64,000 nt of DNA from Epinephelus fuscoguttatus (lineage: Eukaryota > Chordata > Actinopteri > Perciformes > Serranidae). Each line of letters opens with the position of its first letter. Position 1 is the first letter of the stretch. The notes below the pieces were generated by a model. The model searched no databases. It saw only the letters and a program-made list of their open reading frames with translations, and was not told the DNA's origin. The position numbers and the translations under genes were made by a program. The stretch spans positions 13,288,428 through 13,352,427 of the forward strand of contig NC_064759.1 in the NCBI RefSeq assembly GCF_011397635.1, in the 5' to 3' direction. Below are positions 44,749-54,784 of this stretch, in pieces.

Positions 44749-44859
44749 AATTCCTATTTAAAAAGGGCTCATTTAAAATAGATCAGTAAATAAACACTGG
44801 ACTACATAGTCAACCATTTCTTTCTCTTTCCAGCCAATATATCAGATCTCTCACAGGCA

Positions 44860-45189
44860 ATGGCACTCCTCAAAGCTACCTTTGATAAGTGCGATGGAAA
44901 AAAAGGAGACTGCAACAGATTGAGCAAGAGAAAACTCACAGACTTGCTCCACAATGAGCAGAAAAGATGTGGCATTATTGCAACAGAAAGCTGTGAATGT
45001 CTCTTGGGTGTATTTTTGTGTTTTACAATCTACTTACAGTTCTTACTGTTTGTCTTTCTTTCGCCCACAAACCAAGCTGAAGCAGACAAATTCTTAAGCA
45101 TGCTGAATGAAGACGGCGATGCTGTTGTTGACTTCGAGGGCTATGTCACTTTTGTAGCAGCTCTTACTATGATTTGCAGTTTAAAATAA
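44860..45189 (+). pseudogene. S100 copy with exonised intron, probable pseudogene
   Basis: The usual start (CCAAC-ATG) reads CCAATATA, so the ancestral ATG is lost; the next in-frame Met (44860, MALLKATFDKCDGKKGD) begins 10 codons later. A deletion of about 17-20 bp compared with 49.0 kb and 57.7 kb removed the last exon 1 codons and the GTAAGT donor. As a result exon 1, the former intron and exon 2 form one open frame of 109 residues. The former intron encodes a hydrophobic stretch (CLLGVFLCFTIYLQFLLFVF) between the two EF-hands. The second loop, NEDGDAVVDFEG, has lost Gly6 and the bidentate Glu12. Most likely a pseudogene, but the frame is fully open. Confidence 0.75.
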
Positions 45190-45399
45190 ATAATTTGTCC
45201 ACAGTGCCTCAGAACTTTCTCACCTGTTTAATTGTGTACTAAATTTTCAAAAGTTTCACTGATTCTAAATGTGAGAAGTGACAAATTGACTTGTTAACTA
45301 CAGCTGTGATTTAAAAGTAGTGGTGAACAAAAGTAATAAAGTCTGTTAATAATACTTTAAATTGTAAACAGGTATAGTTAGAGAAAGCTACAGTGGGTG

Positions 45400-45980
45400 T
45401 AGCTGTAAAGGACTTTCCAGCTCTTATGACAACATGGTTGTCAGGGTTGCCTGTCAGGTTTACTGCATGCAGGAGTTCTTTACAGTCCTGGGTCCGCCCT
45501 GCAAAACTAGCTGTGTGAGTTTGACTGATGAGGGAGCTGATACCCAAACTTATACTCAACATTTGCACCAAAATAAGTAAAGAAAACTTGGCAAATTTAT
45601 TAAAAATAAAAAACTGAAATCTCTCATTTATTGAAGTATTCAGGTCCTTTGCTGCGGCACCCCAAATTGCGATCAGGAGCATCCTGTTTGCTTTAAATGT
45701 CCTGGTGATGTGTCTAGAACTTGATTGGAGTCCACTTGTTGCAAATTGAACTGATTGGACATAGTTTAGAGAGGCACACACCTGGGTATATAAGGTCCCA
45801 CAATTCACACTGCATGTCAGGACAAAAACCAACCACTGAAGTCTAAAGGAACTCTCTGTAGACCTCCATGATAGGGTTGTGGGGAGGCTAAGATCAGGAC
45901 AAGCGTATAAAACCACTGCTGAAGTTTTGAGTGTTCCAGGGAGAACACTGGCCTCATTTAGTGGTGTAGTCTATGTGATA
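45400..45980 (+). mobile_element. Tc1-like transposon 5' fragment and flank
   Basis: From about 45720 the text AGAGGCACACACCTGGGTAT, ATAAGGTCCCACA, GCATGTCAGGACAAA and AACTCTCTGTAGACCTCCAT is the leader and transposase start of a Tc1-type element. It breaks off at about 45970 before the catalytic domain. At 45410-45470 CCAGCTCTTATGACAACATG is the inverse of a stretch near 59225-59285, marking another duplicated segment. Confidence 0.6.
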
Positions 45981-46180
45981 CATAGGAATACGCCATAAAC
46001 CCACTAAGAAAGCTCCCAAATTTCCGTATTCTGTATATTTCTGTATATACTTAAATATACTAACACTGTGGTTTTGCGACAGAACTTTCACTTCAGCTCT
46101 TTACTTTTTCAAATAGGTGAGGTCGGGTGATGAGAGCAAACTGAACACACACTGCAGAACATGCAAAGATTCTCTATTTA

Positions 46181-46882
46181 TGCTGGCTACACACTAGAGG
46201 ATTTTCAAATCTTAACTGATTTTAAAAACACGAGAGACCACAGACATAAGGACAATTTCAACTGATTTTTAACATTTCAATCGCCTGAACACACACACTA
46301 GACGATTCGGCTAGACCACGAGACCACACACCTGCCATTTGTAGTAACGACTTCAGAGCGGCTACTTTGTTAGCATTAGCATTTGTTAGCATTCATTCAG
46401 TGTACTGTTACACCCAATGCCGCCGCAATTTCGACCCATGCCTTTTCCTTATCTGTCCTGTTGTGGTATGTTTTACTCGACATATTATACAGGCAGTCAT
46501 GCTGTTGCCATAACTCGACGAGCATATCTTCTCTCTGGATACTCCAGTGACATGTTCGGTTCCTCTTCGCTGCCATGTTTGTTGTGACTGTGAGCTCTGC
46601 ACGAACATCCGGGGATGACGCGTCCCAGTCTGCTCGCTCTCATTGGCTATTGCAGGTATTCAGTCAGAGGCGGCTCGATCAAGTGTCGTAAATATTAAAC
46701 ACGATTCGAGATCGGGCAGGCTCCGATTCGTCCGGGAGCAGTGAAATAATCATATTGACACCACACACTTGAAAATTATTTGGACAAATAGTCGGTTGAG
46801 ACAAGCCTCTATTCGGCCACGCCCCCTCGAAAGGGAATCGGGCATTAAATCAGGCCTTTTATCCTCTACTGTGTAGCCAGCA
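46181..46882 (-). mobile_element. non-autonomous PIF/Harbinger element
   Basis: Inverted ends TGCTGGCTACACACTAGAGG (left) and its complement with one mismatch (right) are flanked by TTA at 46178-46180 and 46883-46885, the 3-bp target of PIF/Harbinger transposons. The 702-bp element carries a short MADF frame and no transposase. Confidence 0.85.
46397..46576 (-). CDS. MADF-domain ORF of the Harbinger element
   Basis: From ATG at 46576 to TGA at 46397 the minus strand encodes 59 residues: MAAKRNRTCHWSIQREDMLV, ELWQQHDCLYNMSSKTYHNR, TDKEKAWVEIAAALGVTVH. The pattern (LVELWQQHDCLYN, then Y.NR.DKEKAW.EIA..LG) is the MADF fold, the DNA-binding domain of the second protein of PIF/Harbinger transposons. 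It stops right after the first helices, so it is a minimal domain. The frame is intact. Whether it is expressed, binds its own termini or is merely a leftover cannot be told. Confidence 0.65.
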   Translation of the reverse strand: MAAKRNRTCHWSIQREDMLVELWQQHDCLYNMSSKTYHNRTDKEKAWVEIAAALGVTVH

Positions 46883-47199
46883 TTACCCTGACCCCACCCC
46901 ACTGAGCTTAGTGTGTGCATTGAACAGAAGAAACAGAGACACGGTGATGGTGTATGCGCCGAGAACAGACAGGTGTAGGCCATCAGAGCAGAGGGGAAAT
47001 TAACAGTAAAGCTGTCAAGTAGTAGTAAATGTTGGTTTATGTTTGACCATGGATAAACACTCAACTGACAGCAGGAACGAGTAGATTCCAGCGTTGTCAT
47101 TTTGACATTGCTGGGGAAAAAAGAAAAAGAAAGACATTGGTGGCTTGGAACAAGGGTATGTCAACCTGTAATTAAAAAGGATTGTGTCTGTCACTTTTG

Positions 47200-47262
47200 A
47201 AATCCCTCTCTGCTACCATTTCAATCTCTCAGCCTCTTTCAAAGTTATCATACAGTTTGAGT
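47200..47262 (+). pseudogene. decayed non-coding exon 1 of the 47.8-kb S100 relic
   Basis: CTTTTGAAATCCCTCTCTGC, TCTCAGCCTCTTTCAAAG and TCATACAGTTTG match the first exon of gene 5 at 48120-48183. The donor is lost: TTTGAGTAAT replaces TTTG|GTAAGT. Confidence 0.55.
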
Positions 47263-47803
47263 AATAAAATCATATGCTTTTGAAACCCTTTCATAAATGC
47301 AGCAGTAACTACTTTGAATTTACTTTACCAAAGTATTTCATACTTGACCTGTGCAACATGTGGCATGAAGTGCATGAATGAGCTTCTGGGTGTGGTTTGT
47401 GTACTGTGTGGAGCTCTACATTACCTCACCAATCTATAACAACTGTGTCATTGGTGGGAATTCAGTAAATAAAAGCAACCAAGGATTCTGGGGGGAAAAG
47501 TTAGTGACTGAGGAGAAAAATAGTCAGTACAGTTATTGGGAAAGCAGCGTTTAGATGCCTTGAATTGTTGAAGTTTTAAGAGGCTTGCCTGTGATAAATG
47601 AGGATGTGTGTTGGGCAGTAACATTCCTGACATTAACAAGCTGATCCAACTCCTCCCAGTGTTTCAAAGCAGTAGAGTAGAGTTTCTTGTAGCATGAAGC
47701 ATTACCACAATACCTCATTACCACAGCCTTGTAAAATATATAAAAAAATAAATAAATAAACACTGGAATACAAAGTCAGTATTGTGTTCTCGTCCCAGCT
47801 GAC

Positions 47804-47941
47804 ATGGGAAGGCTTACACAGGCAATGGAGCTCATCAAGGCTACATTTGAAGAGTACGCTAGAAAAGAAGACAGCACTTTGACCATGATAGAATTTGTTA
47901 ACCTGCTCTGCAAACAGTACCCTCTACTGCACACACTTTGA
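47804..47941 (+). pseudogene. S100 exon 1 relic
   Basis: After an acceptor (GTCCCAG) the frame reads MGRLTQAMELIKATFEEYAR, KEDSTLTMIEFVNLLCKQYP and then LLHTL and a stop. It is closely similar to gene 5 exon 1. No donor follows and no exon 2 is present before gene 5, so only the N-terminal half remains. Confidence 0.75.
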
Positions 47942-48092
47942 TTTACTGTTGGGCTATTTTTATATTTCAGTCCTGCCTTCAAATCATGCTTCATAGTTGC
48001 TCCCACAGCTTATTGGACAGAAATTTAAAACACTCTGATTGGTTGGCATCATTCAAGATCACATGTACTGGCATGGAGCTGAAAAAAAAAGG

Positions 48093-48183
48093 TTTTAAAA
48101 AGGTTTGTGTCCATGCTGTCTTCACAAATCCCTCTCTGCCTCCATCTCAACCTTTCAACCTCCTGAACTGTCATACAATTTTG
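48093..48183 (+). promoter_or_regulatory. S100 gene 5: presumed promoter and non-coding exon 1
   Basis: TTTTAAAAAGG at 48093-48103 stands where a TATA box would be. The exon ending ATACAATTTTG|GTAAGTGG at 48183 matches the first exon of gene 6 (minus, ending at 58665) and the relic at 47.2 kb. The intron extends to the CAG at 48913-48915 and contains a SINE. Confidence 0.6.
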
Positions 48184-48502
48184 GTAAGTGGTAATATGTT
48201 TTATCCTTTTTAAAATGCAGCATGAACCATTTTACATTTAATTTATTTAGGATGTTGACACCTGATATGTCGCAAAAGTTGGTACGAGGTACATTAGTGA
48301 GCTTCCGGGTATGATTTCTTTACTTTGTGGACTGTTACAGTTCTAGTTTAAATATTATAATAGTGATCCAACTCCTCACAGTGTTTTAATGTTTCAAAGC
48401 AGTGGAGTCCAAGCTGTGTGTTTACATACTGCATGAAGCATTACTACATTATAGCATTACCAAAACCATGTAAAATAAATAAATGAAAACTGTAATGCAG
48501 AG

Positions 48503-48880
48503 GGGCGGCACGGTGGTGTGGTGGTTAGCTGTCGCCTCACAGCAAGAGGGTTGCCGGTTCGATCCCGGGCGTGGGAGCCCTTCTGTGCGGAGTTTGCATG
48601 TTCTCCCCGTGTCAGCGTGGGTTCTCTCCGGGCACTCCGGCTTCCTCCCACAGTCCAAAGACATGCAGATTGGGGACTAGGTTAATTGATAACTCTAAAT
48701 ACCACCGTAGGTGTGAATGTGAGCGTGAATGGTTGTTTGTCTCTATGTGTCAGCCCTGTGATAGTCTGGCGACCTGTCCAGGGTGTACCCTGCCTCTCGC
48801 CTGATGTAGCTGGGATAGGCTCCAGCCCCCCCGCGACCCCCAAGAGGATGAAGCGGTTAGAAGATGAATGAATGAATGAA
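48503..48880 (+). mobile_element. tRNA-derived SINE, copy 1, in S100 gene 5 intron
   Basis: Starts GGGCGGCACGGTGGTGTGGT, with an A-box-like TGGTGTGGTGGTTAGC and a B-box GGTTCGATCCC, and ends in (GAAT)n. It is bounded by perfect 12-bp duplications TGTAATGCAGAG at 48491-48502 and 48881-48892, proving insertion. It ends only 35 bp before the splice acceptor of the coding exon 1. Confidence 0.85.
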
Positions 48881-48920
48881 TGTAATGCAGAGTTAACACT
48901 ATTTTCTGGTTTCAGCCAAC

Positions 48921-49570
48921 ATGGCAAGGCTCAGACAGGCAATGGATCTCCTCATGGACACCTTCCAAGAGTATGCGGGAAGAGAAAAAGACAGCACAAT
49001 GACCATGATAGAACTTGTTAAACTGCTCCGTAAAGAGTTTCCTGATGAAGTAAGTAGAAAAGATGTAATGCTATTGCAACAGAGAGCTGCAAACGCTTCT
49101 ATGACATCTGTTACTTACAATTGATTCTGTTTTTCATTCTTTAGGAGAAAAGCTTATCTGCAGTGAGCACTCTCTTCTGCAAGATGGATGAGGACAGTAA
49201 TGGTGTTGTTTCTTTCAAGGAGTTTGTCAACATTGTGACGGAAGTCAAACTGATAAGCTTCCAGCAGTAAGTGATTGAAGAAAGTAGAAAAGATGTAATA
49301 CTATTGCAAGAGAGAGCTGCAAACGCTTCTATGACATGTGTTCAATGTTTTACAGCCTACTTACAATTGCTTCTGTTTTTCATTCTCTAGGAGGGTGGCA
49401 TGTCTGCGGTGAGGTCTCTCTTCAAAAAGTTGGATGAGGACAGTGATGGTGATGTTACTTTCAAGGAGTTTGTCTCTATTGTAATATGGAGCTACATTAG
49501 GGTCAAAAGTTTTGTGCTTGAAAAAATAAAATTTGAAACTGAAAATTCATGTGTTGATCTTGAATTTTGA
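48921..49570 (+). CDS. S100 protein with duplicated terminal exon (gene 5)
   Basis: Coding exon 1 is 48921-49049 (43 residues, MARLRQAMDLLMDTFQEYAG), donor GAA|GTAAGT. Exon 2a, 49145-49270, gives an 84-residue S100 with a canonical loop DEDSNGVVSFKE and ends at TAA. A second, homologous terminal exon 2b, 49391-49570, follows its own pyrimidine tract and CTCTAG acceptor. It encodes EGGMSAVRSLFKKLDEDSDG and a loop with Asp1, Asp3, Asp5, Gly6 and Glu12. Joined to exon 1 it stays in frame, ending at TGA 49568-49570 (102 residues). The only AATAAA nearby (49525-49530) lies inside the 2b frame, so both forms may share it. Exon 2a also holds a GTAAGT at 49267-49272 overlapping its stop. Group II; role inferred from family. 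Confidence 0.85.
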
Positions 49571-49990
49571 AAAATACAACAATGTATTCAAAATAAAAAT
49601 AAGTGTATGAAACGTTTTTTCAGGTTAAATATAATTTTGATTCACTTTGGTAATTCTTTTGAATAAATCATTTATTTTCACTTTTCACTTCCATATATAT
49701 TTGATCATTTGAGGTCTTATTTTTTCAGTTGCATGTTTTATTTTTTCAGATTCGGATCTTATTTTTTACAGTTTCAAATCTGATTTTTTCAGTTTCAAAT
49801 CTTTTTTTCACTTTCAGATCTTTTTTTTCAGTTTCAAATCATTATTATTATTCTATCAATATTATCATTATTAAACAAAGTCTAGCATTACATTCAAAGC
49901 TTTCAATATAAAAATACAATTTTCCAGACTGAGCATTTACAGCATATTTGTAACAGTACATATATCAAAAATAAAATAAAATAAATAACT
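49571..49990. other. AT-rich, T-rich low-complexity sequence
   Basis: No gene. Degenerate repeats of TTTTTTCAGTTTCAAATC run from 49720 to 49840. Confidence 0.6.
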
Positions 49991-50823
49991 AAAATGGGAG
50001 TCAGAGGTCGTTATCTCATTCATATAAACTGAGAACAGTGGGTGGCTCTTCATGAATCTGTATCTGTGGATAAATTGTTTTGCAATAATAATTAAACTGT
50101 TATACATCATTTCCTGTTTTTTGTTTTGTATTATAACTCCATACTTAATGTCCTTGAGTGTGCTTTTCAGATATCCAGTCTTGAAATGCTTCCCAAAACA
50201 CTCTGGTATAGGTACAGTTAATAAATAAGTGTTCTAACATCTCAGTGTCAGAGTCACAAAAAGTACAGTTGTTTTTATCGATGTTGAATCTTTGTCTCAG
50301 AAACTCATTACAAGGATAGATATCATTTAAGGTTTTGAAATGTGTTTCTTTAGCTTTCGGTGATATGGGTAGAGTGAGGTATCCAGTTCTAATTCTGACT
50401 ATAATCTGTTTAGGATCATCTTTTAACAGATTTTTCCTTTTTAATGATAAAGGGAAGAGATTAGATGTGAGGACACCTTGTATGATTTTGTTAGTACACT
50501 GTTAGCATTTTTTATCTATGAAATTAATATCATCTATAAAAAGTGGCAGCATCATGGGTATTCTATTATCATAAAGCAACATTCCTTTTACCATGTTCAC
50601 CATACCTTGTGGAATCGCTTTGATCACCACTGAGTATTGTTGTTTAGTACACTTCATATTAAATTTATTAACAAAATCATCATAGTCAAGAAAGTTTCCT
50701 CTTGAATCCATTAGGTGCAAAATCGACCAAATACCTCCCTCTACCCAATCATTAAAAAACGAAGATTTTCTTCTAAACAAGATACATCTGTTATTCCAGA
50801 TAGGAACAGTGTGGAATGAAGTT

Positions 50824-51184
50824 CATTCATTCATTCATCTTCTAACCGTTTCATCCTCTTGAGGGTCGCGGGGGGGCTGGAGCCTATCCCAGCTGACATC
50901 AGGCGAGAGGCAGGGTACACCCTGGACAGGTCACCAGACTATCGCAGGGCTGACACATAGAGACAGACAACCATTCACGCTCACATTCACACCTATGGAC
51001 AATTTAGAGTCATCAATTAACCTAGTCCCCAATCTGCATGTCTTTGGACTGTGGGAGGAAGCCGGAGTGCCCGGAGAGAACCCACGCTGACACGGGGAGA
51101 ACATGCAAACTCCGCCCGGGATCGAACCGGCAACCCTCTTGCTGTGAGGCGAGAGTGCTAACCACCACACCACCGTGCCGCCCT
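50824..51184 (-). mobile_element. tRNA-derived SINE, copy 2, inside the L1-like LINE
   Basis: Reverse complement of the SINE at 48503, with the same GGCGGCACGGTGGTGTGGTG head, B-box and (GAAT)n tail. It is flanked by perfect 12-bp duplications TGGAATGAAGTT (50812-50823 and 51185-51196). Confidence 0.85.
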
Positions 51185-51746
51185 TGGAATGAAGTTATGA
51201 CTATAAATTAGTTTCCAGTACAGGAGGACCTGCTGATGAAACTTGGACAACTTAACTGGTAGCTTGGTAATACAGAAGTCACATCTTAACAGAAAGTCTG
51301 TCCCACCACATTTTTCAAATATTTTAGAGGGAATATGAAACCAAAAACCATCGACATTTTTTAAAAATTGTTGCAACCATTTGAGTTTTATCATGCCATT
51401 CACTGCTTCATAGTCAATCACATTTGGACCTCCTTCATCTAACGGTTTTACCACATCCCCTTGTCTCAGATAATGATGTTTATTTTTCCAAATAAAATTA
51501 AAATTTGTTTGATTAATTGATTTAATTAAATGATCAGAAATGGGTAAAGAGAACGCTGGATGTGTAAATCTAGAAAGTGCTTCAATTTTGGTGATCAAAA
51601 TACGTCCAAAAATTGACAAATCTCGTTTTACAATCCTTTGTTATGGTCACTCCTAAATATTTCACTTCATTTTTCAGTGGAATTCCATATAAGTCAATTG
51701 GTTGAAGATCATGTATTGAAATTAACTCGCATTTTTGTAAATTTAA

Positions 51747-53070
51747 AGGAGCTATACGTAAGAAATCCGAAGCAAATAGTCATAAAAATCATCCTTATAT
51801 ATGTCACAGAGACTAAGGAATAATGGTAATATAACATACTGAATATTCGTATTTTAAAAAATGTTTTACGGGCCGCAAATCATCTTTATGTTTTGAATTT
51901 GTGTTTTGGCCTGGTGCGCCACCCATCGCCGTCTACCAGTCATGCAGTCAGTAGAGTCTCAGCATCTGAGTTGCCAGTTACGACTGAGCTACAATGGCTG
52001 ACGGTGGGACCAAACCCAAACGACCTTGTTATGATTCCCAAAAACAGCAAGACAAAATTTGAAGCAAAGCGAGGGTCTACATAGGAGATGCTTTTGAATG
52101 GTGGAGACAGTTGAAAGTGGAGAAGAATTTAAAATTGGATGTCCAAGTGGCTACTCTTCTCCTCAACAGGTAACAGTTAAGCTTTAGCCAAAGTTGGCTA
52201 ACTAGCATCATAGCTAGACGGGGATGGACATTTCGAATACTTTCAACTGTTATTCATTTTTGATCATACATTGTAGCCCATGTGCAGGTGGGTCATCGAC
52301 CCAACTGATTTTTTTGAGAAACAAACGTTAGCAGCACGGCAAGCAGCTTTAGCAGTGTCCCACTACATTGCATTAGCAGCCGGCTCCTCCCAGCAGCAGC
52401 GGCAGCAGAGAAGCCGGACTTGCTCGAACGGCCACGGCAGCCGCCCGTGGGCAAACAAATCAGTCTCCAGCGTGCCGCTGTCCACCTGCTGTCCAGCCGC
52501 TGCCGGCGTGTTTGCTTTGGCAACAGTGCAAACATTAGCACGATAATACAAAACTTTACATTTACTCTTCCACCTCTCACACTTCTCTTCCTCTGTCTGC
52601 GCTGGTCACCTGGCTCATCATCAGCCTAACTTGGTAGTGAATAGCTAGGGTCTGTATCAGTCAAAATAAACATGAAATGATAACGTTATCTAGCGTTAGC
52701 TCTGTATCAGGCTGTAACAAGTCAAAATAAATGGGAAATGATAACGTCATCTAGCCTTAGCTCTGTATCAGGCTGTAACGAGTCAAAATAAATGGGAAAT
52801 GATAACGTCATCTAGCGTTAGCTTAGCGTCAGCTTGGGAGTGCTGTACTTCTGCTAAAACCTCCGTGTTGTTCAGTATTGACTTGACTTGAGTTTACTTA
52901 CAACTTACAGTGTGGGACTCCTCACTTGCCATGCTCACTCCTCGCTCCGGATCCTTCAACCTATCTGGTAACCTCGAGTCTGTAGGGGAGGGGGGGCTTA
53001 CACGACTCGTGGCAGTATTTTGATTGAGTGCAGTAACCGTTTTGGCCACATTCTTACATACGGCGCCTTT
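51747..53070. mobile_element. TIR-bounded insertion in the L1-like LINE
   Basis: Left end TTAAAGGAGCTATACGTAAG and right end complement TTAAAGGCGCCGTATGTAAG match at 16 of 20 positions, and TTAA stands at both junctions. No transposase frame is convincing; open frames at 52280-52629 are low-complexity Ser/Gln/Ala-rich. The insert carries a three-copy minisatellite. Confidence 0.55.
52650..52825. repeat. minisatellite, unit about 62 bp, nearly 3 copies
   Basis: The unit containing CTCTGTATCAGGCTGTAAC, AGTCAAAATAAATGGGAAAT and GATAACGTCATCTAGC repeats with very few changes. Confidence 0.85.
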
Positions 53071-53433
53071 AAGTATAGTCCAGATGCTTTAGAAAAACTG
53101 AGCTATTTTATTGATTACCAAAGGGATCTGTTCTGCCCTCTTGAGGAAGACTGTGGTATCATCAGCTAGCTGAGTTATGGTCAGATGATTACCTAATACA
53201 TTTAAAGGCTCAATGTCTGGGCTATTTTTAAGAAAAACAGCTAATAACTCTGCAACTAAAATAAATAATAAAGGAGAGCAGGAACAGCCCTGCCGGATCC
53301 CACGTTTAACCTCAAATCTTCTAGTTGTTCCTTGAAGAAGAGAGACTGAACTGTTAATATCCTTATACATTATATTAATTACTTTAATAAGCTTTGCGCC
53401 AAAGGCAAAATACTCTAAGGATTTCATTCATTC

Positions 53434-53479
53434 ATATCAAGGACACTTCCGCGTTTTTGTGTGTATACAGGAATGTTAA
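53434..53479. repeat. 46-bp direct repeat, left copy
   Basis: ATATCAAGGACACTTCC and TTTTTGTGTGTATACAGGAA recur at 54785-54830 with two differences. The second copy opens the foldback region, so this may be a partial end of the same family. Confidence 0.7.
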
Positions 53480-54140
53480 TATTATTTTTGCTTATTTCAT
53501 TATTGTTATTATTGGTTTTATTTTTTAGTAGTATTGTATTGTCTGAGGATGACTCATTTTAGTAACTATCTACAGTAAAAAAGAAAAAAACAAGCAAAGA
53601 AACAAACAAAACTCATTTTATACACTGGGCCTTCAAAGTGCTCTCTGAAACTACACCTGGCATGGCTTGTGTCCAAAAAATGAAAAAATCTAAACTTTGT
53701 CATAGAGCTAAACCAAATACATCATTGGAAAGGTCTCAACCTGGAGAGTAACATATGTCAGTATGAAGATTCTACATGGCTCCTGCTTTCAGCCATTGAC
53801 CTTTGAACCTTGACCTCAGTGCATGTTTGAGGGCTTATAACTCAGCAACTAAAGGGGGTACAGACATGGGACCAACTGTTATAGAGAGCTCTTGACCTCA
53901 GCTATCATGTGAGTGTAGTCAACAACTGAGGGTGCTGTCAGATATGGATAAAATATGGATAAAATTAATTTTCACCCATTTAGAAATTAGATACTTAAAA
54001 TCTGATTTCACAAATGTGTTTACCATCCCCTTAAAGTCCACAGTGTACTCTCAATTCAGTATTTACAACTTCCAAATCTGGGAAAAACACTTAGATTTTT
54101 AAAAAACTACAATTCCCTGGGTAGTAGGGCTCTAAATAGG
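53480..54140. other. no gene seen
   Basis: AT-rich non-coding sequence without recognised features. Confidence 0.3.
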
Positions 54141-54143
54141 GTT

Positions 54144-54695
54144 GTAAAAAGATATATCTACTGAATATATCTAATATCAAGTAAAGCCGAACTAGTTATT
54201 ACACTCCACCTAGATGAACCATGGTAAGAAAAAGTAAAGATGTCGGCTAATTTTCGATATTTTAGCTAATACACTAGAAACGGCGTTTTTGGGACAGTTG
54301 GTTCGTTCGCGGCTTTAAATTAGGCTAGTAAGAAGATATATCTACCCAATATATCTAATATCTAGTAAAGCCGAACTAGTTATTACACTCCACCTAGATG
54401 AACTATGGTAAGAAAAAAAGCAAGGATGTTGGCTAATCGTAGTTATTTTAGATAGTACTCTAAAAACGGCGTTTTGGGACAGTAGGTTTTTTTGCGGCTT
54501 GTTGTAAAACAGGGTCGTAAAAAGATACATCTACTGAATATATCAAATGTCTAGTAAAGCTGAACTAGTAATGACACTGCACCTAGATGAAATATGTTAA
54601 GAAAAAGTAGGCATGATGGTTCATTTCAGATATTTTAGCAAGTTCTCTAGAAACGGCGTTTTTGGGATTGAATATTTGAATAGGCTATAACAAAT
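54144..54695. repeat. tandem repeat, three units of about 184-189 bp
   Basis: Units start at 54144, 54328 and 54517 with GTAAAAAGATATATCTAC or close variants. Each contains AAAGCCGAACTAGTTATTAC, CTCCACCTAGATGAA and AAACGGCGTTTTTGGGA. Units differ at roughly a tenth to a fifth of positions. No transposase or gene lies inside. Confidence 0.85.
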
Positions 54696-54784
54696 ATCTA
54701 GAACAGCCGATTTATCACGTTATTATCATTATTATTATTATTACTGGTGGGAAATTATAACAGAGGAATGTATTTGCCGTTTTA

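Larger units (their letters stand above)
49991..53427 (-). mobile_element. L1-like LINE, 5'-truncated and split by two insertions
   Basis: Reading down the minus strand, 53427-53089 encodes RT palm sequence (EVKRGIRQGCSCSPLLFILV, then QLADDTTVFL). 51619-51200 encodes the region after RT (MSIFGRILITKIEALSRF, FNFIWKNKHHYL, DYEAVNGMIKLKWLQQF). 50780-50502 encodes more C-terminal sequence (FFNDWVEGGIWSILHLMD). The order is collinear, with a TIR-bounded insert (51747-53070) and a SINE (50824-51184) in between. LADD occupies the RT active-site position. The exact 3' end is not clear. Confidence 0.75.

Noticed and set aside
45311-45916. 201-codon minus-strand frame
   Set aside because: It runs antisense to a Tc1-like leader and shows no known domain.
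47804-47941. Possible intact S100 gene
   Set aside because: The frame stops without a donor, the 5' UTR donor is lost, and no second exon follows before the next gene.
48503-48575. tRNA-like head GGCGGCACGGTGGTGTGGTG
   Set aside because: Part of a SINE found twice in the window, both times with target duplications.
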